From: Desulfarculaceae bacterium | GTDB lineage: Bacteria > Desulfobacterota > Desulfarculia > Desulfarculales > Desulfarculaceae | Assembly (NCBI GenBank): GCA_021737145.1 | Contig: JAIPEN010000005.1 | Coordinates: forward strand, 242,896-306,895 | Direction: 5' to 3' | Length of the DNA: 64,000 nucleotides | Shown here: in pieces, positions 1 through 9,913 of the stretch | Layout: every line of letters starts with the position of its first letter | Numbering within the stretch: position 1 is the stretch's first letter | Notes under the pieces: model-generated | What the model saw: the letters and a program-made list of their open reading frames with translations, nothing else | The model's database searches: none | What the model was told of the DNA's origin: nothing | Position numbers and translations under genes: made by a program

Positions 1-315
1 GACATCTCCGAGTGCTTCGGCCCGGACCGCTTCAAGCTGCGCGGCCCCCTTAACGCCCTGGCCATCCTGAACTGGCAGCGCGACGGCTCGAACCTGGACA
101 TGCAGCAGGTGGACCTGGCCGCCAGGCCGGACCTGCTGGCCGCTTTCAAGAAAGACTGGGGTTTGTTCTTCCTGAGCGAAGGCCGCGAGCCGGATCATTC
201 GGACCGGGCCTACTTGCAGGCCCTGGCCGGAGTCACGGTGTTCGAGCTGGGCGGCGGGGTGGACTTCCTGGGCGCGGCCCAACGGCTCTATGACGCCCTG
301 GGGGAGGCGGCGTGA
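1..315 (+). CDS. C-terminal fragment of an HprK-related kinase (GAK-system kinase B-like), truncated by the window edge
   Basis: Open frame from base 1 (DISECFGPDRFKLRGPLNALAILNW...) to TGA at 315. The call rests mainly on the adjoining CofD-like, amphi-Trp and XXXCH genes. Confidence 0.6.
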   Translation, partial: DISECFGPDRFKLRGPLNALAILNWQRDGSNLDMQQVDLAARPDLLAAFKKDWGLFFLSEGREPDHSDRAYLQALAGVTVFELGGGVDFLGAAQRLYDALGEAA

Positions 316-1511
316 GCCGCGACATCAGCATAACCGTCACCCGCCGGGTGCTGTTGCCCGACCAACGCAAGCTCGCCCGCCTGGAACGGGCCCCGGAGTT
401 GGGGCCCAATATCCTGTTCTTCAGCGGAGGCAGCGCCCTCAACCCCCTGTGCCGGGTGCTGGTGCGCTACACCCACAACAGCACCCATCTGATCACCCCC
501 TTCGACTCGGGCGGCTCCTCGGCCACCCTGCGCAAGGCCTTCAACATGCCCGCGGTGGGCGACCTGCGCAACCGCATGATGGCCCTGGCCGACCGCTCAG
601 TGTGGGGCAACCCCGAAGTGGGGCGGCTGTTCGCCACCCGCCTGGACAAGGGCGCCTCTCCCTCGGAGCTCAAGGCCAAGCTGGCCGGGCTGGTGGAGGG
701 CAGCGCCCCCCTGGTGGCGGCCATACCCGACCCCTTGCGCAAGATCGTGCGCACCCACCTGGGATTCGCCGCCGAGGCCCTGCCCGCGGAGTTCGACCTG
801 CGCGGAGCCAGCCTGGGCAACCTGGTGCTGGTGGGCGGCTACCTCAACCAAGGCCGCCACCTGGACCCGGTGATCTACATGTTCTCCAAGCTGGCCATGG
901 TCCGGGGCACGGTGCGCCCGGTGGTCAGCCAGGATTTGCAACTGACCGCCCGTCTGGGCGACGGCTCCACCGTGGTGGGGCAGCATCTGCTCACCGGCCG
1001 CGAGGTGCCGCCCCTGGCCTCGCCCATCCGCGAGCTCTACCTGGGTCACGACGGGGACGGCCGCCCGGCCGAGGCTCCGGTAATCCGGGACAAGGTGCGC
1101 CGGCTCATCGATAAGGCCGAGCTGATCTGCTACCCCATGGGCAGCTTTTACAGCAGCCTGCTGGCCAACCTGCTGCCCGAGGGAGTCAGCCGGGCCATCC
1201 GGGACAACGCCTGCCCCAAGGTCTACGTGCCCAGCACCGGACGGGACCCCGAGGTGGTGGAGCCGGGGGTGGCCTTCCAGACCGCGGAGCTGCTGCGCTA
1301 TCTGCGCCAAGGCCGGGAAGACATCCCGGCCGCCGAGGTCCTGCACTACGTGCTGGTGGACCGCGACCGGGGGGTGTATCCCGGCGGGGTCGACGAGGAC
1401 GCGGTGCGGGCCCTGGGCGTGAGGCTGGTGGATGCCTCCTTGGTTAAGCAACAAGATCCGGAGCGTCTGGACCCCGAAGCACTGGCCGGGGTTTTGGCCT
1501 CTTTGGTTTGA
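312..1511 (+). CDS. CofD-related protein of GAK system
   Basis: 399 aa; NILFFSGGSALNPLCRVL and THLITPFDSGGSSATLRKAFNMPAVGDLRNRMMAL match the CofD/YvcK-type fold signature. Overlaps the upstream kinase stop. Confidence 0.8.
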   Translation: MSRDISITVTRRVLLPDQRKLARLERAPELGPNILFFSGGSALNPLCRVLVRYTHNSTHLITPFDSGGSSATLRKAFNMPAVGDLRNRMMALADRSVWGNPEVGRLFATRLDKGASPSELKAKLAGLVEGSAPLVAAIPDPLRKIVRTHLGFAAEALPAEFDLRGASLGNLVLVGGYLNQGRHLDPVIYMFSKLAMVRGTVRPVVSQDLQLTARLGDGSTVVGQHLLTGREVPPLASPIRELYLGHDGDGRPAEAPVIRDKVRRLIDKAELICYPMGSFYSSLLANLLPEGVSRAIRDNACPKVYVPSTGRDPEVVEPGVAFQTAELLRYLRQGREDIPAAEVLHYVLVDRDRGVYPGGVDEDAVRALGVRLVDASLVKQQDPERLDPEALAGVLASLV

Positions 1512-1615
1512 CAACGCGTTTAACGGCGTCCCCTTGCAGGCCGGGACCGGCTCCGGGCCATGGCGGCGGAGCGCCGAACACATAGCGGCGTCAATCTCCA
1601 ACCAAGGAGAAGCAA

Positions 1616-2062
1616 ATGGGCAAGAACGAAATTTCCTACAAGGCCGGCCTCCCCGCATCCCAGGCTCTGGAGCATTTGGAGAACCTGGTGCAGTCTTTGC
1701 GCAAAGGCTCGGTGTGCCTACAGGTGGGCGGCGAGCAACTGGTCATGGGCCTGAACAAGGCCGCGCCCCTGGAGCTGGAGATAAGCGCCTCGGAAAAAAA
1801 GGGTAAGAACCGCCTGTCCCTTGAGCTGAGCTGGAAGGAGCTCAAACCGGGCGAGGGGCAAAGCCCGGAGATGCTCATCAGCAGCCAGCCGCCGGCCCCG
1901 GACCCCGCGCCCAAAGCTCCGGCCGCGGCCTCCAAGACCCCCAAGAAAAAAGCCCCGGCCAAAAAAGCCGCCGCTCCCAAGACCAAACGCGCCGCCAAGC
2001 CCAAGGGGGCCGCCGCCAAAAAGACCACCCGCAAAAAGGCCGCAAGCGCCAAAGCCAAGTGA
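1616..2062 (+). CDS. amphi-Trp domain protein with Lys/Ala/Pro-rich C-terminal tail
   Basis: N-terminal ~80 aa (KNEISYKAGLPASQALEHLENLVQSLRKGSVCLQVGGEQLVM...LELSWKE) resembles the amphi-Trp family. Tail AAASKTPKKKAPAKKAAAPKTKRAAKPKGAAAKKTTRKKAASAKAK. Confidence 0.75.
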   Translation: MGKNEISYKAGLPASQALEHLENLVQSLRKGSVCLQVGGEQLVMGLNKAAPLELEISASEKKGKNRLSLELSWKELKPGEGQSPEMLISSQPPAPDPAPKAPAAASKTPKKKAPAKKAAAPKTKRAAKPKGAAAKKTTRKKAASAKAK

Positions 2063-2071
2063 GGAAACGCC

Positions 2072-2686
2072 ATGTCCAACGACCCCAACAAGAAAAAGGC
2101 CAAACACGCCTTTTCCCGCGAAGAGGCGGTGGAATACCTCCGCCGCCTGGCCGACCAGCTGGAGGACGGCTCCATCCAGGTGAGCAACGAGGAGATGGAG
2201 TTCGAGGGCCTGATCAAGGTCAAGGAAGAGCTCAAGACCAAAAAGGGCAAGACCTCGGTCAAGGTGCAGTTCAAGGTCTCCACCCAGGAGGTGCCCCACG
2301 AGGAAGAGCCCGGGGCCGATGCCCAGCCCGAGCTGGCCATCGACCAGGCCGCGCCCGAGCAGACCGAAGATAACGCAGAGGCCGATGAGCAGCCCTCGTC
2401 CTACAAGAAGCTCAAGAAGCTCATGGGCAAGCGCTTCAAGGAAATCGGCAAGGCCCTGGAAGAAGGCGGCCAGGTGAGCCAGGCCGACCTCGCGGCCTTC
2501 TGCGACAACTGCCTGCAGATGGTCACCTTCACGGGCTCCAAGCTGGGCGAGGATCTGTATCCCCAGTTCGAGGCCGCGGCCCAGGCCCTGCGCGCGGCCG
2601 GGGAAAGCGGCGATCCGGCGGCCATCAAGGAGGCCTACGACCTGCTGGACGGCCAGAAAAAAGCCTGCCACAAGGAATACAAGTAG
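2072..2686 (+). CDS. GAK system XXXCH protein
   Basis: Ends ...LDGQKKACHKEYK (XXXCH motif). N-terminal FSREEAVEYLRRLADQLEDGSI amphi-Trp-like segment; adjacent to CofD-like and amphi-Trp genes. Confidence 0.75.
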   Translation: MSNDPNKKKAKHAFSREEAVEYLRRLADQLEDGSIQVSNEEMEFEGLIKVKEELKTKKGKTSVKVQFKVSTQEVPHEEEPGADAQPELAIDQAAPEQTEDNAEADEQPSSYKKLKKLMGKRFKEIGKALEEGGQVSQADLAAFCDNCLQMVTFTGSKLGEDLYPQFEAAAQALRAAGESGDPAAIKEAYDLLDGQKKACHKEYK

Positions 2687-2758
2687 CCGCCTGTGTCTTG
2701 CGGCCGGCCCTGGTTTTAACAAACACCGCCCAGCGGCGGACCGTGGCTGAATGGCCGA

Positions 2759-2795
2759 GCCGCCCCTGTCTCCGCGAAACGGGGATAGGGGCGGC
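2759..2795 (+). other. strong 16-bp stem hairpin downstream of the GAK cluster (possible transcript 3' end, no U-tract)
   Basis: GCCGCCCCTGTCTCCG-CGAAA-CGGGGATAGGGGCGGC: 9 perfect pairs plus 7 more including G-U pairs. Confidence 0.6.
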
Positions 2796-2942
2796 GATGC
2801 GTCTGGCGGCTGGGAACACACTGATTGACCTCTCCCCGGTTTGCTTGTATAAGAAATCAGCTCTCTGCCTGAAGGCAGTCTCCAGCCAAAAACAAAGACA
2901 ATTTCACCACGGCCATGAAGGTCCATTCGCACAGGTGCGTCT

Positions 2943-4529
2943 ATGCTTTTTCATGGCCTTCAATCCACATCCGGACCGCGGAGCGCGGCCCGTGGCGCTT
3001 TATTGCTTCTGGGCCTGTCCCTCGCCTGGCTGCTGGCCGCCCCCCCGGCCCTGGCCGCTCAAAAACCCCTGGTGATCGGCTGCGGCGCGGACCGTTACTC
3101 CAAGGCCAAGCACTACCTATCCTTTGCCAAGGGCGGCCCCAACGCCTGGATTACCGAACCCCTGGTCTTCCGGGGCGACGACTACCGCCCCCGGCCCGGC
3201 CTGGTGGAACGCTGGGAGCGCCAGGGCAATAAATACCGCCTCAGCGCGCGAAAGGGGGTGCGTTTTCACAACGGGGCCGAATGGGACGCGGCTGCGCTCC
3301 AGCGCGCCCTGGAGATCAACGCCTTCAACCGCTCCGAGACCCTGCGCATCAAGCCGGAGAGCTACCGCATCATCGACAAGTACACCCTGGAGCTGGAAAC
3401 GGCCCACCAGACGGTGCACTTCGCGGGCTTTCTCAGCCACCCCTTTGTGGCCGCCTATGCGCCGGGCACCGACTTCATCAACCACCCCGTGGGCACCGGA
3501 CCCTTTGTGTTCGAGAGCTACCGCAGAGGCAGCTATCTCAAGGTGCGGCGCAACGACGACTACTGGGGCGACAAGCCGCCCAACCGGCAAGTGATCTACC
3601 GCTTTCTGCCCGACCCCCAGACCCGGTTGCTGGCCCTGTTGAACGGCGAGTGCGACATCATCTTCCCGGTGGACCCTCAGATGTTGGCCTCCCTGCCGCC
3701 CGAGGGCCAATACAAAAAGGTGGTCACCCCCCTGCGCTCCTATGTGGTGATGTCGGTCAACTGGCACGGCCAAGCCCCCTTTGACCTGCTGCGGGATTCG
3801 CGGCTGCGCCGGGCGGTGGCCTATGCCATTGACCGCAAGGTGATCGCCCAGACGGTGTATCAGGGCCTGGCCCGTCCGGCCAAGAGCATCCTGGCCCCCT
3901 GGTTCTGGGACCAGGGCGAGGAGTTCCTGAAGGGCTATGGCTACGACCCGGCCAAGGCCAAGCGCCTGCTGAACCAGGCCGGCTGGAAGCCGGGGCCGGA
4001 CGGCATACGGGTAAAGGACGGCCGCCGCCTCAAGCTGCGCCTGGTATCGGGCTTTCCCACCGGGGCGGATCTGAAGCCCCTGCCCGAGCTGATGCAGCAG
4101 ATGCTCCTGGCCGTGGGCATCGAGGTGGAGGTGATCCAGACCGACGACATGGGCATGTACTACGGCTCCTACATGGCCCCGGGCCAGGGCGACCTGTTTT
4201 TGGAGAAATCCGGCAACACCTCGCCCACCCCGGCCTGGCTGCTCTACCTGCTCTATCACAGCGATTCGCCCTGGGTGGACTCGGGCTACAAATGGGTTTT
4301 ACCCGGGCCCAAGTTTGACCGGGCGGTGGAGCGGGCCCAGCTCAGCGACGACCCGGAGGTGGTGCGCGGGGCCATCCAGGAGGCCCAGCGGGTGCTGGTG
4401 GACGAGACCTGCTCGGTGATTCCCCTGCTGTTCGTGGCCAACGTATACCTGGTGCGGCCCGAGGTGGAGCTGGACCCCAGCCCCACCGGAGGCTACGAGC
4501 ACCTGGGCTACGCCCGCAAGAAGCGCTAG
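2943..4529 (+). CDS. ABC transporter substrate-binding protein, family 5 (nickel/peptide, NikA-like)
   Basis: Signal peptide; HPVGTGPFVFESYRRGSYLKVRRNDDYWG and RRAVAYAIDRKVIAQTVYQGLARPAKSILAP are SBP_bac_5 hallmarks. Confidence 0.9.
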   Translation: MLFHGLQSTSGPRSAARGALLLLGLSLAWLLAAPPALAAQKPLVIGCGADRYSKAKHYLSFAKGGPNAWITEPLVFRGDDYRPRPGLVERWERQGNKYRLSARKGVRFHNGAEWDAAALQRALEINAFNRSETLRIKPESYRIIDKYTLELETAHQTVHFAGFLSHPFVAAYAPGTDFINHPVGTGPFVFESYRRGSYLKVRRNDDYWGDKPPNRQVIYRFLPDPQTRLLALLNGECDIIFPVDPQMLASLPPEGQYKKVVTPLRSYVVMSVNWHGQAPFDLLRDSRLRRAVAYAIDRKVIAQTVYQGLARPAKSILAPWFWDQGEEFLKGYGYDPAKAKRLLNQAGWKPGPDGIRVKDGRRLKLRLVSGFPTGADLKPLPELMQQMLLAVGIEVEVIQTDDMGMYYGSYMAPGQGDLFLEKSGNTSPTPAWLLYLLYHSDSPWVDSGYKWVLPGPKFDRAVERAQLSDDPEVVRGAIQEAQRVLVDETCSVIPLLFVANVYLVRPEVELDPSPTGGYEHLGYARKKR

Positions 4530-4537
4530 GCCGGCCC

Positions 4538-5488
4538 TTGCTCAAGGTAATTGCCCAACGCCTGTTCTGGCTGGCCTTCACCCTGCTGGGGGTGTCGTTC
4601 CTCTGCTTCTGCCTGTCCCATCTCTCGCCGGGTGAGACCGGTGACATGCTGCTCAGGCAATCGGGCGGGGTCACCTCCTCGGAGTCGGCCCAACGCTTCC
4701 GCCAAAGCCTGGGCCTGGACGATCCCTTGCTGGTGCGCTACGGCCGCTGGCTGGGCAAGGCGGTGCGCCTGGACTTTGGCGAGTCCTTTGCCACCGGCGA
4801 ACCGGTGGGCCGCGAAATGCTGCGCCGCCTGCCCGCCACCCTCAAGCTCACCGTGGCCGCCTTCGGCCTCATGCTGGTTATCAGCCTGGCCGTGGGGGTG
4901 GCCTCGGGCCTCAAGCCCGGCGGGCTGTTCGACCACGCCGCCCGGGTGGTGTCCACCGTCCTGGTGGCCCTGCCCAACTACTGGCTGGGCATACTTCTGC
5001 TCTTCGTCTTCGCGGTGCACTGGAAGTTTTTCCATGTGGTGGGCGGCACCGGGCTCAGGGACCTGGTGTTGCCCGCGTTCACCCTGGCCCTGGGCATGAG
5101 CGCCTTTTACGGCCGCATGGTGCGCGAGCGCCTGCTGGAGGTGATGTCCCAGGACTACATCCGCACGGCCCAGGCCAAGGGCCTCTCCACGGGGGTGGTG
5201 CTCTACCGCCACGCCCTGATCAACGCCCTGATCCCCCTGCTCAACCTGTAGGGCATGAGCTTCGGCTTTTTGCTGGGCGGCTCCCTGCTGGTGGAGACCA
5301 TCTTTTCCTGGCCCGGGGTGGCCAGCTTCGCGGTGCAGGCGGTGCTCAGCCGAGACTACCCGGTGACCCAGTGCTATGTGGTGTTCATGGCGGTGATCTT
5401 CACCGGCAGCAACCTGTTGGTGGACCTGGTGCAGACCCTGGCCGACCCCAAGCTCAGGCGCAAGGCCGCCCAGGGCGGGGAGGCCTGA
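4538..5488 (+). pseudogene. NikB/DppB-like ABC permease interrupted by in-frame TAG (5249-5251)
   Basis: 4538-5251 and 5255-5488 are in the same frame. ...YRHALINALIPLLNL*GMSFGFLLGGSLLVETIFSWPGVASF... reads as one continuous permease across the amber codon. Confidence 0.85.
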
Positions 5489-5489
5489 G

Positions 5490-6317
5490 ATGATACGGGG
5501 GCTCGGGCGGCTCAACACCAGCCTGATCCTGGGCGGCGGCCTGGTGGCCCTGCTGCTGTTGGTGGCCCTGGCCGGGCCCTGGCTGGCCCCCCACGACCCC
5601 CTGAAGATCAACCTGGCCGCCCGCCTGGCCCCGCCCAGCCCGGACTATCCCCTGGGCGCGGACCCCCTGGGCCGCTGCGTGCTCTCGCGCCTGCTCTACG
5701 GCTGCCGCACCTCCCTGGCCGTGGGCCTCATGGTCTCGGCCGGGGTGATGCTTTTGGGCGTGGCCCTGGGCCTGGCCGCCGGCCTGGGCGGGCGCTACAG
5801 CGACTTCTGGCTCATGCGCCTGGTGGACATCGTGCTGGCCTTTCCCTCCCTGGTGCTCACCCTGGCGGTGATCGGCCTGTTGGGCCCCAGCCTGCCCGCC
5901 GCCGCCGTGGCTCTGTGCCTGAGCTGGTGGCCGGTCTACGCCCGCCTGGTGCGGGGGCTGGTGCTCTCGGCCCGGGAGCGGGAGTTCGTCTTGGCCGCCC
6001 GCCTGGTGGGCACCTCCGGCCTGGCCCTGGTGCGCCGCCACATCCTGCCCTCGGTGCTGCCGCCCATCATGGTGATGGCCAGCCTGGAGACCGGCACCAT
6101 GGTCCTGGTGCTGGCCGGCCTTAGCTTTCTGGGCCTGGGGGCCCAGCCGCCCCTGCCCGAGTGGGGGGCCATGCTCAACGAGGCCCGCTCCTACATCTAC
6201 ACCGCGCCCCATCTTTTGCTGGCGCCGGGCCTGGCCATTTTTCTCACCGTGCTGGGCTTCAACCTGCTGGGCGAAGGCCTGCGCGACGCCCTCAGGGTGA
6301 AAAAGGCGGTGAGCTGA
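5490..6317 (+). CDS. NikC/DppC-like ABC permease
   Basis: DYPLGADPLGRCVLSRLLYGCRTSLAVGL and GLSFLGLGAQPPLPEWGAMLNEAR are typical of DppC/NikC. Confidence 0.88.
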   Translation: MIRGLGRLNTSLILGGGLVALLLLVALAGPWLAPHDPLKINLAARLAPPSPDYPLGADPLGRCVLSRLLYGCRTSLAVGLMVSAGVMLLGVALGLAAGLGGRYSDFWLMRLVDIVLAFPSLVLTLAVIGLLGPSLPAAAVALCLSWWPVYARLVRGLVLSAREREFVLAARLVGTSGLALVRRHILPSVLPPIMVMASLETGTMVLVLAGLSFLGLGAQPPLPEWGAMLNEARSYIYTAPHLLLAPGLAIFLTVLGFNLLGEGLRDALRVKKAVS

Positions 6318-6526
6318 TGAGCCTGCTCAACGTCGAGAACCTGTGCATCGCCTTCCCCGGCCGGCCCCGGCCCAGCCTGCCGGTGCGGGGGCTCAACCTG
6401 ACCCTAGAGCGCGGCTCGGTGCTGGGCCTGGTGGGCCAGAGCGGCTCGGGCAAGAGCCTCAGCGCCCTGGCGGTGATGGGCATGGTGCCCCGGCCGGGGC
6501 GCAAACGAAGGCAGCCCGACGACTAG
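6317..6526 (+). pseudogene. truncated NikD/DppD-like ABC ATPase
   Basis: MSLLNVENLCIAFPGR...LGLVGQSGSGKSLSALAVMGMVPRPGRKRRQPDD*: Walker A present, then stop; no Q-loop, signature or Walker B. Confidence 0.88.
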
Positions 6527-6546
6527 CCAGGAGGCGGGCTGCCTTC
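6507..6546. repeat. perfect 12-bp inverted repeat at the truncation point of the ATPase
   Basis: GAAGGCAGCCCG-N16-CGGGCTGCCTTC. Confidence 0.85.
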
Positions 6547-6551
6547 ACCAT

Positions 6552-6609
6552 AAAAAAAGCCAAGGGCCTAGTGGGGACTGCTGTCCCTGCCAGGCCTCCT
6601 TGGCTTTAG
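6552..6609 (-). terminator. hairpin followed by T-run (minus strand), possibly bidirectional
   Basis: Minus strand AAAGCCAAGGAGGCCTGGCAGGGACAGCAGTCCCCACTAGGCCCTTGGCTTTTTTTAT. Confidence 0.6.
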
Positions 6610-6734
6610 CTCTTGTGCTTTATCTGTGGTCTTGTGCGCCGCTTCCTGCGCCGCATTCGGGTTCTTTCTAGCCCGGCGGGCTAAGCTTGTCAAGCATTAG
6701 AGGCGGCGGGACTGCGGCGCCCGGCCGGAGGGAG

Positions 6735-6775
6735 CAAAAAAACGGGCCCACCCGGAATAATCCGGGCAGGCCCGT
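6735..6775 (-). terminator. rho-independent terminator of the Liv/amide operon
   Basis: Minus strand ACGGGCCTGCCCGGATTATTCCGGGTGGGCCCGTTTTTTTG, just after the SBP stop at 6800. Confidence 0.9.
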
Positions 6776-6799
6776 TGTCATCGGTGTCGCGCGGGGGGG

Positions 6800-7960
6800 T
6801 TAGTCCTGAACGATCTTTTCGCCTTCGACCCTGCCCAGGATCTCGTACTTGCCGTCCTTGACCTGAATCAGGAACTCATCCAGCACGATCTGGTTGGTCT
6901 TGTCGAAGTAGATGTCGCGGCCCTGCACGCTGGGGTACTTGACCTTGGTCAAGGCGTCGCGCACCGCCGCCGGGGCGGTCTTCTTGGCCATCTTCAGGGC
7001 CTGGGCCACGATGTACACCGTCTCATAGCCGCTCATGGCGAACTTGTCCGGCACCTGCTTGTAGGCCTTCTGGTAGGCATCCACGAACTTCTTGTTGGCC
7101 GGGGTGTCGATGTTGGGCACGTAGCGGGTGGGGCCGGCCAGGCCGTTGGAGTTGGACCCGGTGAGCTTCATGAAGTCGGGATTGAAATAGGCGCTGGTGG
7201 GGTCCAGGAGGCGGACCTCCTTGGTCAGGCCGATCTCGGCCATCTGGTTGGTGGCCACCGAGTGCTCGGCGGTGTTGGCGATCAGGGCGATGCCGTCGGG
7301 CTTCTTGGAGCGAATCTTGGTGAGCAGGGTGTAGTAGTCGGTGGCGCCCTGGGGGTGATACTCCACCGCCACGACCTCGCCGCCTTCCTTTTTCACCAGG
7401 TCGCTGAGCGACTTCACGCCGCCCCGGCCGTAATCGTCGTTGCGGGCCAGGAAGGCCCAGCGCTTGATCTTAAGGGCGGTGATGGCCTGCTTGACAAAGG
7501 CGCGGGCCATCATGTCCGAGTTGTCGCAGTTGCGGAAGATCCACTGGTTGCCCTGCTTGGTGATGGGCGGGGCGATGGAGATGGGGGTGATCTGGGGCAC
7601 CTTGTTGCGCTTGGCCACCTCGGCGTCGGCCAGGGTGGAGGTGCTGCAGAAGTCGCCGATGACCACCGAGACCTTGTCGCGGGTCATGAGCTTTTCCACC
7701 GCCGCCACGGACATGCGCGGGTTGCAGGTGCTGTCTTCCTTGACGATCTCGATGGGCATTTTCTGGCCACCGATCTCCACGCCGCCGGCGGCGTTGATCT
7801 GCTTCACCGCCAGGTCGATGCCATTGAAGGTGCGGGTGCCGTCGGAGCCGACCGGCCCGGAGAAGGGCAGCACCACGCCGACCTTGACGGGCCCGGCGGC
7901 CCAGGCCGTGGTGGCCATCAGGGCCACGATGGCCGTTGCCATAATCATGAGTTTTTTCAT
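6800..7960 (-). CDS. livK: branched-chain amino acid/amide-type ABC transporter substrate-binding protein
   Basis: Signal peptide; GPVKVGVVLPFSGPVGSDGTRTFNGIDLAVKQINAAGGVEIGGQKMPIEIVKEDSTC is typical Peripla_BP_6. Confidence 0.9.
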   Translation of the reverse strand: MKKLMIMATAIVALMATTAWAAGPVKVGVVLPFSGPVGSDGTRTFNGIDLAVKQINAAGGVEIGGQKMPIEIVKEDSTCNPRMSVAAVEKLMTRDKVSVVIGDFCSTSTLADAEVAKRNKVPQITPISIAPPITKQGNQWIFRNCDNSDMMARAFVKQAITALKIKRWAFLARNDDYGRGGVKSLSDLVKKEGGEVVAVEYHPQGATDYYTLLTKIRSKKPDGIALIANTAEHSVATNQMAEIGLTKEVRLLDPTSAYFNPDFMKLTGSNSNGLAGPTRYVPNIDTPANKKFVDAYQKAYKQVPDKFAMSGYETVYIVAQALKMAKKTAPAAVRDALTKVKYPSVQGRDIYFDKTNQIVLDEFLIQVKDGKYEILGRVEGEKIVQD

Positions 7961-8054
7961 CGGTCTCTCTCCTCTAGTGTTATGTGCGCCCGGTGCAAAA
8001 CACCTTGCGGCGTTAATCAGTCACCGTGGGTCAACCGCCTACCGGTTGGTGAAT

Positions 8055-8433
8055 CTATAAAAGCAGCGACATTCGCTGGATGCGTTGGCTCAGTGGCGTG
8101 AGGGGGGTTATCCTCCCATCCGCCAGCTCCACCCGCCAGGGGACCTCCACCGGCTTTAGGCCGATTTCCTGATACGCGTAGACGACCCGGTAAACTCCCT
8201 GGTCCAGCTTTTCGGCCCGCCAGCCCAGCACGCCTATGCCCCGGTTGGACTGGGGCTTCCACTGGCGCATGTTCAACTCCATCAGGCTGCCTATGGTCTG
8301 CGGGCCGCCCCGTTGGCCGCCGTAAAGCTCCACCAATCGGCAGGCCCTCGCGCCCCCGGCGTCCTGACCGCGGGCCGGGCCGGCCCACGCCGCCGTGGCG
8401 GTAATGCCCAGCAACAGGCAATAGCAGAGCAGG

Positions 8434-8462
<29 letters not shown>
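8055..8462 (-). CDS. small putative exported protein of unknown function
   Basis: 135 aa with signal peptide (MYAKRIWAYSLLCYCLLLGITATAAWAGPA), nested between livF- and livK-like genes; start overlaps the livF 3' end. Confidence 0.55.
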
Positions 8463-9130
<668 letters not shown>

Positions 9131-9138
<8 letters not shown>

Positions 9139-9898
9139 TGGCCTGCCTCCCCAGATACACCTCGATCACCTTCGGGTTGGCCCGAATCTCCTCGGGCTCG
9201 CCCTCGGCGATGAGCTCTCCGTAGTCCAGGACGAAGACCCGCTCGGAAATGTTCATCACCAGGCGCATGTTGTGTTCCACCAAGCCCACGGTGATGCCGG
9301 TTTCCTGAATCTTGCGGATGGTCCCCAGCATGCGCATGGACTCCATGGGGTTCATGCCCGCGGCGGGCTCGTCCAGCAGCAGGAGCTTGGGCTCCACGGC
9401 CAGGGCGATGGCCACGTTGAGCAGCTTTTGCTCGCCGTAGGGAAGGTTCTGGGTGACCAGGTCCTTCTTGTCGGCCATGCCCATGAACTCCAGAATCTCC
9501 AGGGCGTGCTCCTGCTTCTTCTGCTTTTGATCCCGCGCGGTCCGGTTGGCCAGCAGCGACTGCCACAGTGAGGTGTGGTCATGCAGATGGTGGCCCACCA
9601 TCACCGCCTCCAGCACGGTGAGGTCGCGGAATATCTTGGTCTGCTGAAAGGTGCGCACCACGCCCAATTTGGCGATTTCCGAGGTGGCCATATGGCTCAT
9701 CTCGGTGCCTTGGAAGAGCACCGAACCCGAATCGGCCCGGGTCACCCCGGTGATGAGGTCGAACAGCGTGGTCTTGCCGGCTCCGTTGGGACCGATGATG
9801 CTGACGATCTCGTTCTCCCGGATGCTCAGGCTTATGTCGCTGTTGGCGTCGACCCCGCCGTAGGACTTCGATAGATTGCTGATCTTTAGAAAATCCAT
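9131..9898 (-). CDS. livG: branched-chain amino acid/amide ABC transporter ATPase LivG-like
   Basis: GPNGAGKTTLFDLITG, LPYGEQKLLNVAIALAVEPKLLLLDEPAAGMNPMES. Confidence 0.92.
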
Positions 9899-9913
9899 GC
9901 TTCTTTCCGCCGC

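Noticed and set aside
290-1114. 274-aa ORF overlapping the CofD-like gene in another frame
   Set aside because: Pro/Gly/Arg-rich out-of-frame translation; the 312-1511 frame carries the recognisable fold.
5249-5251. TAG in the NikB-like permease as a pyrrolysine codon
   Set aside because: The position aligns with an ordinary Leu, is one substitution from TTG, and the downstream ATPase is also broken; simple gene decay is more likely. Genome-wide pyl genes could not be checked.
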